Below are positions 7,909-16,807 of a DNA stretch of 64,000 nt, in pieces. Every line of letters starts with the position of its first letter. Positions within the stretch are counted from its first letter, which is position 1. The DNA lies in NCBI GenBank assembly GCA_040394475.1, contig JBEBSD010000018.1:23420-87419 (forward strand). Direction: 5' to 3'. The stretch comes from JBEBSD01 sp040394475. GTDB lineage: Bacteria > Bacteroidota > Bacteroidia > Cytophagales > Spirosomataceae. A model generated the notes under the pieces. It saw nothing but the letters and a program-made list of their open reading frames with translations, did no database searches and was not told the origin of the DNA. The position numbers and the translations under genes are program-made.

Positions 7909-9258
7909 TTAAACAGTCGGCTCCCAGCCCTGCTGATATTCGCGGCTCCAGTAGTTCATGGCCTCCGGGTTGTTGAGAATATGGCCATTCTTCGGGTCTA
8001 TCTGCAGGCTGCCGCCGGAACGAAGCGCTATATTACCCAATTGACATAACAAAGTACTCTGGTGCCCCCCCAGGATATCGGAAGTGATGGGACTGCCTTT
8101 GGTGATCCCGTCGAAAAAATTCTGGACATGCGGTGTATTCAGCCATCCGCCGGGATCGCTCGTATCACGCGGGTCCACAACGGTCGGATCGCTCGCCTCC
8201 TTTACCAGGTTGTTTTTAAGGTCAAATACCTTGTAGGCATTCCCATCTATCAGGACGGAGCCCGTCTCTCCGTAAAAAATCACGCCGACAGCCGTGCCCT
8301 CCACCGTACCGCCGTTGCAGCTGCGCCCTTCCCATACCATGCTTGTATTATTGCCGAACTCCAGCGTGATCACTTGTGTATCCGGCGTTTCCCAATCGTC
8401 CTGGTAACGGTATCGCCCTCCCGACGAACTGACCCGAACGGGGTAGCTGACATCCAGTCCCCAGCGCATGAGGTCGATCATATGCGTCCCGTTGTTCAAC
8501 GCTTCGCCGGTTCCCCAGTGCCAGAACCAATGCCATTTGTAGTGGAGAAGATTATCCCGGAACGACCGGCGTGGCGCCGGCCCCTGCCATAATTCCCAGT
8601 TCAGCCAGGAAGGCACCGCTGTTTCTTTTCCGACGCCGATCGATTCCCTGTTGTTGGAATACCAGCCTTTCGCAAAATAAGGGCGGCCGATGATGCCGTT
8701 CCTGATTTCATGTATAGCGGTCGCTACGTTGGGCCATGAACGGCGTTGATTCCCCATCTGTATGACGCGCTTGTATTTTTCAGCCGCTGCCACCAGGACT
8801 TCCCCTTCGTGGGGATTGTGGCTGCAGGGCTTCTCCACATACACATGCTTCCCCGCTTTGCAGGCCAGAATCGCTGCGGGAGCATGCCAGTGATCCGGCG
8901 CCGCAACGACCAGCGCATCCATCTGCGGGTCTTCCAGCGCTTTCCGGAAATCAGGCTGCTCTTTCGGCCGCCGTTTCTGGATATCCTCCACCAGGACGAC
9001 ACAACGATCGGCGGCGCGTTTATCCACATCACAGACGTAAATGATTTCGCAGTTCGACTGTGCTGAAAAAAGCCTGGACAAGGACAATCCGCGCCCGTTT
9101 ACACCCATCATCGCCACCCTGATCTTTTCGTTGGCGCCGGGAATGTTCCGGTAGCTTTTCGGAGTAAATCCCGCCAATACGCCGCCCAGGGCAAGGGCAG
9201 AAGCTCCGCCGACTGTTTTCTTTACAAAATCTCTTCTCGAATGATGATTGCTTTTCAT
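7909..9258 (-). CDS. Tat-exported Gfo/Idh/MocA-family oxidoreductase
   Basis: A 449-residue sugar oxidoreductase-like protein and the last gene of locus A. A twin-arginine signal (HHSRRDFVKKTVGGASALALGG) predicts folding with cofactor in the cytoplasm and export to the periplasm. The Rossmann loop IRVAMMGVNGRG is at about 46-57, EKP at 142-144, and the active-site stretch WGTGEALNNGTHMIDLMRWG near 248-267. Related enzymes oxidise or isomerise sugars through 3-keto intermediates. Together with the DUF1080 hydrolase just upstream this fits periplasmic 3-keto-glycoside chemistry (inference). It converges with dnaE2; the 77-bp gap holds only a weak GCCTG-GCG-CAGGC hairpin (7846-7858). Confidence 0.88.
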   Translation of the reverse strand: MKSNHHSRRDFVKKTVGGASALALGGVLAGFTPKSYRNIPGANEKIRVAMMGVNGRGLSLSRLFSAQSNCEIIYVCDVDKRAADRCVVLVEDIQKRRPKEQPDFRKALEDPQMDALVVAAPDHWHAPAAILACKAGKHVYVEKPCSHNPHEGEVLVAAAEKYKRVIQMGNQRRSWPNVATAIHEIRNGIIGRPYFAKGWYSNNRESIGVGKETAVPSWLNWELWQGPAPRRSFRDNLLHYKWHWFWHWGTGEALNNGTHMIDLMRWGLDVSYPVRVSSSGGRYRYQDDWETPDTQVITLEFGNNTSMVWEGRSCNGGTVEGTAVGVIFYGETGSVLIDGNAYKVFDLKNNLVKEASDPTVVDPRDTSDPGGWLNTPHVQNFFDGITKGSPITSDILGGHQSTLLCQLGNIALRSGGSLQIDPKNGHILNNPEAMNYWSREYQQGWEPTV

Positions 9259-9354
9259 GAGTTACATTAGAATTTTATGCTCAGGGAAATTTTTGATAGG
9301 CTATCAGGAGCACCCTCACGTTTGTCCGCCAGGCGCTCCCGGTCAGTGGTCACG

Positions 9355-10080
9355 TTACAGGACACGTATCCTGATATTTCTGAAATAAACCTTCCGCCCA
9401 TGGTCCTGAAGCAGGATGTGTCCGTAAGAGGCCTCTCCGTAACCGACGTAGGATGCGAATTTGGACCGGGCAACCCTATCCCTGAAGTCTTTGCTCCCTC
9501 TTACGCAGGAAGCGACTTTCCTGCCGTTCAGCCAGTGTTCGATTTTCTTTCCCCTGGCTACGATCCGTGCCTGGTTCCACTCTCCCACCGGCCGGAGCGT
9601 TTTATTCTCCGGCGGATACAACAGGTAAATAGCCGCGGTGGAAGACGTACCATGCGGATCATTTTTTATTTCAGGATGCTGTGTATCATCGATGAGCTGG
9701 TATTCGATGCCATTTTTACTCACATTCCCGGTGCTTTTGTTTTCAATATCCGTGACGAAATATTTGATGCCGCTGTTGGCAGAGTCCGTCAGCATAAAAT
9801 CCAGGACCAGTTCGAAGTCGCCGAACGCTTCGCGGGTGATGATGTCTCCGCCTTTTCTTCCGGCCAGGACGGCTAGCGTACCCTCTTCCACCTGCCACCC
9901 TGCTTCGGGAAACGATTCACTGTTTACCCCTCTCCACCGGTCCGTATTTTTCCCGTCGAAGAGAACGGTCCAGGAGGCAGACTGGGCGGAGGTTTCACCC
10001 GGACAGGAGACAAACAAATAAAACAGCAGCAGCGCCAGGCAGGCGGGGCGCGGGATCAGGAAATTTTTTCGGTAACACAT
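9355..10080 (-). CDS. DUF1080 (3-keto-disaccharide hydrolase) domain protein
   Basis: A single-domain DUF1080 protein. The family, with a GH16-like jelly-roll fold, includes enzymes that cleave 3-keto-glycosides. I chose ATG 10080 (MCYRKNFLIPRPACLALLL), which gives a signal sequence with a possible lipobox LFVSC; an upstream in-frame start at 10119 would place a poor signal sequence. Visible family motifs are WTVLFDGKNTDRWRG, GDFELVLDFMLTDSANSGIKY, NGIEYQLIDD and the terminal GHILLQDHGRKVYFRNIRIR. It lies between an MBL-fold protein and a Gfo/Idh/MocA oxidoreductase on the same strand. The family call is firm; 3-keto hydrolase activity is inferred from family and context. Confidence 0.87.
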   Translation of the reverse strand: MCYRKNFLIPRPACLALLLFYLFVSCPGETSAQSASWTVLFDGKNTDRWRGVNSESFPEAGWQVEEGTLAVLAGRKGGDIITREAFGDFELVLDFMLTDSANSGIKYFVTDIENKSTGNVSKNGIEYQLIDDTQHPEIKNDPHGTSSTAAIYLLYPPENKTLRPVGEWNQARIVARGKKIEHWLNGRKVASCVRGSKDFRDRVARSKFASYVGYGEASYGHILLQDHGRKVYFRNIRIRVL

Positions 10081-10129
10081 TTCAGTTTCGTTTAAGATAA
10101 ATGTTGTCCGCTCGGTCATCTTACCTGGT

Positions 10130-11413
10130 TCAGCGACTCAGGTACGGACCATGTACGGCCTTTACGACGAATGTTTCCGCCGTATCGTCAAGTATGAATA
10201 TCCGGTACTCACTTCCACCAGGGCTGACGCGAACGACGATATGGCCTTGCTGGCTCTTCATCCGCTCTGCAGCGCGGCCTAAGACCAGCTTTGTCTCACT
10301 TTTCAAGTTGGTGATGAAAATATCCCTTTCCCCGGGGTACAGGCGCTCCGACATGAGCCTGGATAACGTACTGTGCGCGGGATGCGCAGCTCCCCACGAC
10401 TGGATCACCGTCACTCTCGGCTGAAGCGTTTTGATGTAAAACGCATTCTGGCCATCAATAAACGCATGATGGTTGGCCACGCTTACGTCCACCGGCCCCA
10501 CTACACGGGCTACCGGCGTTTCGATGTCCTGCCATTCGGGACTTCCTGCCGGAGGGATTCCCACCAGGTCTCCGCTGGTGAAATAATCAAACGCACCGTA
10601 CGACATCTTAAAACCGAGACTGCTCATGTTTTCCGAAGGCAGGTCGCTGGAAAGTGTCTCCACCGCAGGAAAATGACTGACTGAACCCGAACCGGCCCCC
10701 GTCCATACCACGCCGTTAGCCACTATATTCCGGATACTAAAGTCCGGATACCCGGAAGGATTCTTCAGGAGTGTAACCTGATCGTTGCTTCCCACCCGGA
10801 AACGTTCCACCGACAAACTGCCCTGGCCTGCCTGCCACTCCACGAATTGCCGGTAGTTTTTAATATGTTCGGCTTGCAGCGGTTTTGGCCAATTGTAATC
10901 GGGCCAGGCGCGGTCGATTATTTTTTTCACCGGAATATGTGCCGCGACTTCCGTGACGCCCGTCAGCTTATAGCCGCCGTGGGGGGAGGTTTTCATTTCC
11001 GGGGTAACGCCGCCGATATGGTCCGTGTCAAAATGCGTCAGGACAACACAATCAATCGCCTTTTCAGGGCGGTGTTTCATCACAGCATTTATATATCGTG
11101 CGATCCATTCTCCCGCACCCCGGCTGGCGTCCGGGCGCGGGGCTACTTCCCGCGGCCCCGGAGGCCGTGCGTGTTCACCTGCATCAACCAGCAGTGTGGT
11201 CCCGTCCGGCAGTATACAGAAGGCAGCCTCCCCCCTGCCGGTGTTGATATGATGAATATCCAGGTGCCCTTCACTCCAGGGCGACAGGACCTCCCCCACC
11301 GGTTGTGCGAAAACAGGCCCGACCGAAAACAGGAACCAGATGGCCGTAAAAAACCTTCGGTTGAAAACTATAACGTTCATTGTCATCTTAATTTTTAGCA
11401 CTATTTTTTTCAT
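10130..11413 (-). CDS. Secreted metallo-beta-lactamase-fold hydrolase (ComEC-like MBL domain)
   Basis: A 427-residue exported protein with one MBL domain. The signal peptide ends near VGPVFAQ (about 37). The metal-binding motif THFDTDHIGG is at 126-135, the HxDxDH variant found in the ComEC-type group, preceded by TTLLVDAGEH. Downstream elements FDYFTSGDLVG and VSVANHHAFIDGQN supply further candidate ligands. It starts 2 nt after the SusD stop, so it is probably translated from the same message. No substrate can be assigned: MBL proteins in glycan loci could act on esters or lactones, and a nuclease-like role is also possible. The lactonase idea would fit the oxidoreductase in the operon, but it is speculation. 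Confidence 0.75.
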   Translation of the reverse strand: MKKIVLKIKMTMNVIVFNRRFFTAIWFLFSVGPVFAQPVGEVLSPWSEGHLDIHHINTGRGEAAFCILPDGTTLLVDAGEHARPPGPREVAPRPDASRGAGEWIARYINAVMKHRPEKAIDCVVLTHFDTDHIGGVTPEMKTSPHGGYKLTGVTEVAAHIPVKKIIDRAWPDYNWPKPLQAEHIKNYRQFVEWQAGQGSLSVERFRVGSNDQVTLLKNPSGYPDFSIRNIVANGVVWTGAGSGSVSHFPAVETLSSDLPSENMSSLGFKMSYGAFDYFTSGDLVGIPPAGSPEWQDIETPVARVVGPVDVSVANHHAFIDGQNAFYIKTLQPRVTVIQSWGAAHPAHSTLSRLMSERLYPGERDIFITNLKSETKLVLGRAAERMKSQQGHIVVRVSPGGSEYRIFILDDTAETFVVKAVHGPYLSR

Positions 11414-11415
11414 AC

Positions 11416-13107
11416 CTAATGTCCCGGGTTTTGCTGTAATCTGGGCTGTCCGTCTACCGTGCTCAGTACAATTTCGCTCCAGGGGATCGGCATATATTCA
11501 TTGACTCCCCCGGTAAAGGCCGACCCGCTGAGATAGGGAATTATTTGTGCCTCGCGGACGTAGTAAGCGTTGATGACCTGGTTTGCGATTCCCCATCTTA
11601 CCAGGTCGAAAAAGCGGTGTCCTTCCAATGCCAGTTCAAGTCTGCGTTCAAACCGGACCGCAGCCCGGGCTTGTTCCTTGTCCGTCCAGGGTGCATCGTA
11701 GCGGGCAATCTTATAATTGGCGGCATCCGTCCCGTCATCCCGCTTCACGAACCCATCCGTTGCTGCGGCACGTTCCCGGACCAGGTTGACGTATTCGCGC
11801 GCCTTTTCGGTTGAACCGATTTCCACCTCGCACTCGGCCGCCATCAGCAGTACATCTGCCAGCCGGATAATGTTTACGTTGGTGGCATTGTTGCTGGAAT
11901 AGGGCGTTTCGGAAAACTGCTCATTCTGGCTTTTGGTATAGGTATATTTCTTGGTTGCATACGGTCCGCCATGCAGCTGGTCGTTTACCCACGCCTGGCC
12001 CTTGAAATCGCCCCATCCGAGAAAGGGAATACCCCGTCTCCCGACGGTCCAGTCAAGCCGCGGATCCAGTTCGCCGGTGTAAGGAGCAAAAGGCTGCGCA
12101 GCGGAAACCCCCATATCGTTTTTCACCGGGCTTTCAAAGTAACGGTCCGGAACCGGCACCCCGTCCACGGTCTGGTAGGCGTTCACCAGATCTTGCGAGG
12201 GCTGATAATAACCCAGTGAGTTCGGGGCTTCGGTCCCCCCTCCGCTGACGCCTCCTATCGAAGACGGAATACTATTGGCGCCGTTCGCGCCGTCTTTTAC
12301 CGACATTTGCACCTGGAAGATCGTCTCGGAATTATTCTCATAAGCCGCGTTAAAGTTTTGCCAGAAATACGGGGCCAAGCTATATCCCCTATCCCGGATC
12401 ACTGTTTCCAGCAGCGGCTTCGCCCGGGTATAGTCGTTCTGGAACAAGTAGGATTTGGCCAGGTAAGCTTCCGCTGCCCCCTTGGAGGCGCGCCCCTTCT
12501 GGGCCGGTTTTACTGGCAAGTGTTCGATGGCGTACGTAAAATCAGCCTGAATATCGGTCCATGCGTCTTTATCATTGGCTAACCGGTAGTCGCTGACCTT
12601 TTCGTCGACAAACGGAATCTTATCCCATATTTTTTTCAGATCGAAATGAAAATGTCCCCGCAGGAAACGAGCTTCGGCGATCAGCCCGGCCCGGTCCGAC
12701 TCATTGATGTCGGTGATTTTCTCCAGTACCGTCATGGCATCATTGCAACGCCCGATGCCTGTGTAGCACCTTCTCCACTTGTCCAGCAGAAAAGGTCCTG
12801 TCGCCAGCGGCCGGTTGGTTTCGTATTCCACGAGTTCCACGTTTCCGCTCGCCGGGCCTCCTTTGTGAAGCTCGTCGGCGGGCAGCCCGCCCCACGTCAG
12901 GTTAGCGGAGAATCCGCCCAGATCACTGTCTCCCGAGCCGCCCACCAATACAGCATAGGCCCCGATCAACAGCGCTTCGGCGCCTTCACGGTTCTCCAGC
13001 AATGGCAAAGTAACCTGTCCCTGCGGGTTTTTCTCCAGAAATTCGGGACCGCACGATACTAACAGCAGGCATCCCCAAAGAATCGTTAAACATACGTATG
13101 CTTTCAT
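11416..13107 (-). CDS. SusD/RagB-family glycan-binding lipoprotein, locus A
   Basis: A 563-residue surface lipoprotein that closes the SusC channel and binds oligosaccharides. A lipoprotein signal ends LLLVSCGPEFLEKNPQG with Cys near residue 19. Typical SusD segments follow: EALLIGAYAVL, WRRCYTGIGRCNDAM, AEARFLRGHFHFDL, the tetratricopeptide-like SKGAAEAYLAKSYLFQNDYTRAKPLLE, then VNIIRLADVLLMAAECEVE and RFERRLELALEGHRFFDLVRWG near the C-terminus. It lies 19 bp downstream of its SusC partner, on the same strand, and is followed 2 nt later by the MBL gene. The substrate is not visible in the sequence. Confidence 0.93.
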   Translation of the reverse strand: MKAYVCLTILWGCLLLVSCGPEFLEKNPQGQVTLPLLENREGAEALLIGAYAVLVGGSGDSDLGGFSANLTWGGLPADELHKGGPASGNVELVEYETNRPLATGPFLLDKWRRCYTGIGRCNDAMTVLEKITDINESDRAGLIAEARFLRGHFHFDLKKIWDKIPFVDEKVSDYRLANDKDAWTDIQADFTYAIEHLPVKPAQKGRASKGAAEAYLAKSYLFQNDYTRAKPLLETVIRDRGYSLAPYFWQNFNAAYENNSETIFQVQMSVKDGANGANSIPSSIGGVSGGGTEAPNSLGYYQPSQDLVNAYQTVDGVPVPDRYFESPVKNDMGVSAAQPFAPYTGELDPRLDWTVGRRGIPFLGWGDFKGQAWVNDQLHGGPYATKKYTYTKSQNEQFSETPYSSNNATNVNIIRLADVLLMAAECEVEIGSTEKAREYVNLVRERAAATDGFVKRDDGTDAANYKIARYDAPWTDKEQARAAVRFERRLELALEGHRFFDLVRWGIANQVINAYYVREAQIIPYLSGSAFTGGVNEYMPIPWSEIVLSTVDGQPRLQQNPGH

Positions 13108-13126
13108 TTTACTTCATTTTAGCTGT

Positions 13127-16100
13127 TCAAAAAGAAAGGTTAAGGCCAAAGTTGACGGCGCGTGTCACCGGATAGATCCCCTGATCCAGGCCCATGCTTC
13201 CGATCGCCGTGTTGTACACTTCGGGATCGAGACCGCTGTACCGGGTAAAGGTCAGCAGGTTATACGCCTGCAGGTATATCCGGAGGTGGTTCATCCGGAA
13301 TTTTTTCAGGAAATCCGGATGAAAATTGTATCCGATCTGTACATTTTTCACCCGCATATACGAACCGTCTTCCACATAATAGGTAGAGGCCCGGGAGTCG
13401 TATTGCGTCATCGTTTTGTTCAGCATGGGCAAGCTGGCACCGGTATTCTCCGGCGTCCAGGTGTCCAGCATCCGGATGCTCCTGTTGCCCCCGAAATTGT
13501 CGAAATCGGTAAACCACTTGGTGATATTGACAAGGTCGTTCCCCTGAGATCCCTGAATGAAAACCGTAAAGTCAACGTTCTTATAACGGAGTCCGAGATT
13601 CAATCCGTAGGTAAAGTCGGGGTGCGGGTTTCCTACCCATGTCTGGTCGTCGCCATTGATGACGCCGTCACTGTTTACATCTTTCAGCCGGAAGGCGCCC
13701 ACCCTTTTACCTTGCTGCGCAGCATGGGCGTCTACTTCCTGCTGGTCCTGGAAGATCCCCTCAATCTTGTAGGTGTATAAGGCGGATACCGGCTGGCCTT
13801 TCTCTATCCGCGTAAAAGTGCCCGGCCTGGTATTGGAACCGGTAATAAAGGTACCCTGGCTGTTGTCTATCCGCAGTACTTCGTTCCGGTAGGTCGAAAA
13901 GTTAGCGCCAACATCATAGCTGAGGTTTTCCGAAATGTTTCCCCGGTAATCCACCGAAAGATCCAATCCCTTGTTGCTCATCTTCCCGATATTCTGGAAT
14001 GGCGCGGTGCCTCCTCCCGCCATCGCGGGCAGGGGGACCGGGTACAGCATGTCGTTCGTGATGTTCCGGTACACGTCCAGCGTCACGCCCAGCCGGTTCC
14101 GGAGGAGCGATACATCCAATCCCACGTTGGTGGACACAGAGGTTTCCCATTTCAAATCGGGATTACCGAACGCAGCTAATGCAAAGCCGCTGGTGACCGA
14201 ATTGTTGCCGCCCGCTATATCATAGGAAGTGGTCGAGAGTGAAGTAGCGTACGTACCGAAAGCGGCGTAGTTATTGATCTCCTGGTTGCCTGTTTTACCC
14301 CATCCACCCCTGATTTTCAGATGGTTGATAAGCTTTATATTTTTCATAAAAGACTCTTCAGAAAGTACCCATCCGACGCTGAACGCCGGGAAAGCACCGT
14401 ATTGGTTATTGACGCCGAACCGGGAAGAGCCGTCGCGGCGGATGGTCACACTAGCGAGATACCGGCTGTTAAAGCCATAGTCTACCCGGCCGAAAACAGA
14501 AAACAACGACGAAGCATATCCCCGGCCGTTGTTGCTCAGCCCGGCCTGCCCCGCGCTCAGGTACCTGAAATCAGTATTGATAGAATAGAAATTGGTACGG
14601 CCTGCATCAAAATACCGGTACGTATTGTGGATGGCTTCCGTTCCGGCAAGAAACGTCATATGATGCTTGCTGCCGATTACCTTGTGATAATTCAGGATGT
14701 TCGACCAGGTCCAGCCCATGGTGTTCTCGAAGTACTCCAGCATGCTGTTGGTGCTGCCGGGGCCTGATGCTTCGGGGCGGATGAAATAGAAATTGGCCGC
14801 TGAATTCCAAAGCTGGTCGACTCCGAAACTGGATTTTGCGGTCAGGCCGTCGAACAGGCTCAGTTCAGCAAATACATTGCCAAAAATCCGGTGTCCCTTT
14901 TTACGATCGTCCTTTTGACGATCCAGCTGCGCTACCGGGTTCCAGGAATTTCCCAGACCGGCCGCCCTTGATCCGGCATAATTCCCCATAATGTCATAAA
15001 CCGGGATAATCCGCAGCTGCCTCAGGGCCATCGAAATCGGAGAATACTGACTCTGGAAGTCGTCGCCATAGTTTTTGCTTTCCTGCGTCATCCCACGATG
15101 CTCGGTATAGGCATATTGCAGGTTTTCCCCGATTTTGAGGTAGTTGTTGAAAAAGCTGTACTCCGTATTGGCGCGAATGCTGTATCGCCTGAACCCGGTA
15201 TGGATCAGCGTGCCTTGCTGACCATAGTAATTGAGTGAAATGGCATATTTGCTCAAATCGGTGCCCCCGGTAGCTCCCAACTGATAGTTCGCCAGGGGGG
15301 CTGCCCCGAATATTTCCCGCACCCAGTCAGTCCCTTCTTTGTTGGCCCTGGCGATGGGATTGTCATCGGAGCTGACTTTTACGGGGCTGTATTTATAGGT
15401 ATCGGGGCTCGTCCGGGGGTCTCCCTCCATGGCGCCGGCGGGCCATATATAGTCGGGGAGTACCGGGTTTTCACCGTTTCCGTACTGTGCATGCACGGGT
15501 TTCAAACCGGCATTTCGCTGCAGCGCCCACTCGATATCCGCCACCTGCTGCGGGTTAATCGTCCGGGGAAGATTTCCAACTACCTGTGCACCATAGTAGG
15601 CGTCGAAAGAAAGCTTCGGCGTCCCGGTTTTTCCCTTTTTCGTCGTCACGACGATCACGCCGTTACTGGCCCTGGAACCGTAGATCGAAGCAGCGGAAGC
15701 ATCTTTTAAAATCTGGATACTTTCGATATCATTCGGATTGATCGTATTGAGATTCTCTTTGGTGGGTACGCCGTCAATGACATAGAGCGGATCACTGTTG
15801 TTGATCGTACCGAATCCCCTGATCCGGACACTCTGCTTTCCCCCGGGCATCCCTTCGTTCACAACGGTGACGCCCGCGGCGCGGCCCTGCATCGCTTCTC
15901 CGATATTAGCGGCCGGAACCGCCAGCAAATCCTCTGTGCGGATTGTTGTAATGGCGCCTGTCAGCTCTTTTTTCCGCTGCGTGCCGTAGCCTACCACTAC
16001 CACCTCTCCGAGGGATTTGGTATCGACCTCCATCACCAGGTCGAAGCTTGTCCGGTTGGCAACCGGCACTTCCAGTTGTTTGTAACCGACAAAGGACAAA

Positions 16101-16684
16101 ACCAGGATCACATTTTCATCGGGAAGCTCAAGGGTGAAACGCCCCTGCGCGTCGGTGGCTGTGCCGGTTTTTTTTCCCTTCACCAGAATGCTCACACCGG
16201 GGAGCGCCTCCCCTCCGGCATCGGTAACGACGCCCCGTATAGTACGGGCTATTTTTTCGTCAGACACGGGGACTTCCGGTTGCTGAGGGCTCGGGGTAAT
16301 CTGCCGCCGAATGGTAATAATGCCCTCGGAAACCTCAAATCCAAATGGCTGACCTTCAAAAATTTCGCGCAGCGCTTCCGTCAGCGGAACTCCTTTCAAA
16401 GAGACCGTTACGGGGCGGGCTTCTCTCAGGAATTTCTTGTTGGAAATGAAAGCAAACCCGCTTTGCTTCCGTACGGTTCCCATTACCCTCTCAAGGGATT
16501 CATTTTTAGCGGCAACAGTGATCAGTTGCGAACGCGCCGCATGTGACACCTGTATACACAGGATAAAGATTAGAAATAAAGTAAGTTTCACGGTCAGGAT
16601 GGATTGAGGTGAAAATCGGAAAAACGGGCGCTTCACGTCGGGAAAATGATAGGCGCCACATTTGACATACAAGAGAGAATGCAT
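13127..16684 (-). CDS. SusC/RagA TonB-dependent transporter with STN domain, locus A
   Basis: A 1185-residue outer-membrane transporter. Order: signal peptide (TLFLIFILCIQVSHA), STN signalling domain (about 55-125, ESLERVMGTVRKQSGFAF), carboxypeptidase-D regulatory-like domain (about 145-225, GVVTDAGGEALPGVSILVKG), TonB box region EVVVVGYGTQ, plug (VRIRGFGTINNSDPLYVIDG, IYGSRASNGVIVVTTKKG), then the beta barrel ending in VTRAVNFGLNLSF with a C-terminal Phe. The STN domain means it can signal to the upstream FecR. It is separated from fecR by 123 bp holding a hairpin, so it may be transcribed separately. Confidence 0.94.
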   Translation of the reverse strand: MHSLLYVKCGAYHFPDVKRPFFRFSPQSILTVKLTLFLIFILCIQVSHAARSQLITVAAKNESLERVMGTVRKQSGFAFISNKKFLREARPVTVSLKGVPLTEALREIFEGQPFGFEVSEGIITIRRQITPSPQQPEVPVSDEKIARTIRGVVTDAGGEALPGVSILVKGKKTGTATDAQGRFTLELPDENVILVLSFVGYKQLEVPVANRTSFDLVMEVDTKSLGEVVVVGYGTQRKKELTGAITTIRTEDLLAVPAANIGEAMQGRAAGVTVVNEGMPGGKQSVRIRGFGTINNSDPLYVIDGVPTKENLNTINPNDIESIQILKDASAASIYGSRASNGVIVVTTKKGKTGTPKLSFDAYYGAQVVGNLPRTINPQQVADIEWALQRNAGLKPVHAQYGNGENPVLPDYIWPAGAMEGDPRTSPDTYKYSPVKVSSDDNPIARANKEGTDWVREIFGAAPLANYQLGATGGTDLSKYAISLNYYGQQGTLIHTGFRRYSIRANTEYSFFNNYLKIGENLQYAYTEHRGMTQESKNYGDDFQSQYSPISMALRQLRIIPVYDIMGNYAGSRAAGLGNSWNPVAQLDRQKDDRKKGHRIFGNVFAELSLFDGLTAKSSFGVDQLWNSAANFYFIRPEASGPGSTNSMLEYFENTMGWTWSNILNYHKVIGSKHHMTFLAGTEAIHNTYRYFDAGRTNFYSINTDFRYLSAGQAGLSNNGRGYASSLFSVFGRVDYGFNSRYLASVTIRRDGSSRFGVNNQYGAFPAFSVGWVLSEESFMKNIKLINHLKIRGGWGKTGNQEINNYAAFGTYATSLSTTSYDIAGGNNSVTSGFALAAFGNPDLKWETSVSTNVGLDVSLLRNRLGVTLDVYRNITNDMLYPVPLPAMAGGGTAPFQNIGKMSNKGLDLSVDYRGNISENLSYDVGANFSTYRNEVLRIDNSQGTFITGSNTRPGTFTRIEKGQPVSALYTYKIEGIFQDQQEVDAHAAQQGKRVGAFRLKDVNSDGVINGDDQTWVGNPHPDFTYGLNLGLRYKNVDFTVFIQGSQGNDLVNITKWFTDFDNFGGNRSIRMLDTWTPENTGASLPMLNKTMTQYDSRASTYYVEDGSYMRVKNVQIGYNFHPDFLKKFRMNHLRIYLQAYNLLTFTRYSGLDPEVYNTAIGSMGLDQGIYPVTRAVNFGLNLSF

Positions 16685-16758
16685 ACTTTTGTACGGTTAG
16701 GGAGTTAATAATTGATTTAGCAGATTCAGTATTAACGATTGAAAAAACCTGACATCGG

Positions 16759-16782
16759 CCGGAAGTGTTGACGCACTTCCGG
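16759..16782 (-). terminator. 9-bp hairpin between fecR and susC, locus A
   Basis: CCGGAAGTG (16759-16767) pairs perfectly with CACTTCCGG (16774-16782) around a 6-nt loop. On the minus strand six T residues follow about 12 nt downstream. It could end or attenuate the sigma-FecR message before susC. The distance to the T-run makes this a moderate call. Confidence 0.5.
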
Positions 16783-16807
16783 TTTAGTTTAGTCAACCGG
16801 ATGATGT

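Noticed and set aside
10847..11398. 183-codon plus-strand frame inside the MBL gene
   Set aside because: Antisense shadow of a gene with clear family motifs; the translation has no recognisable domain.
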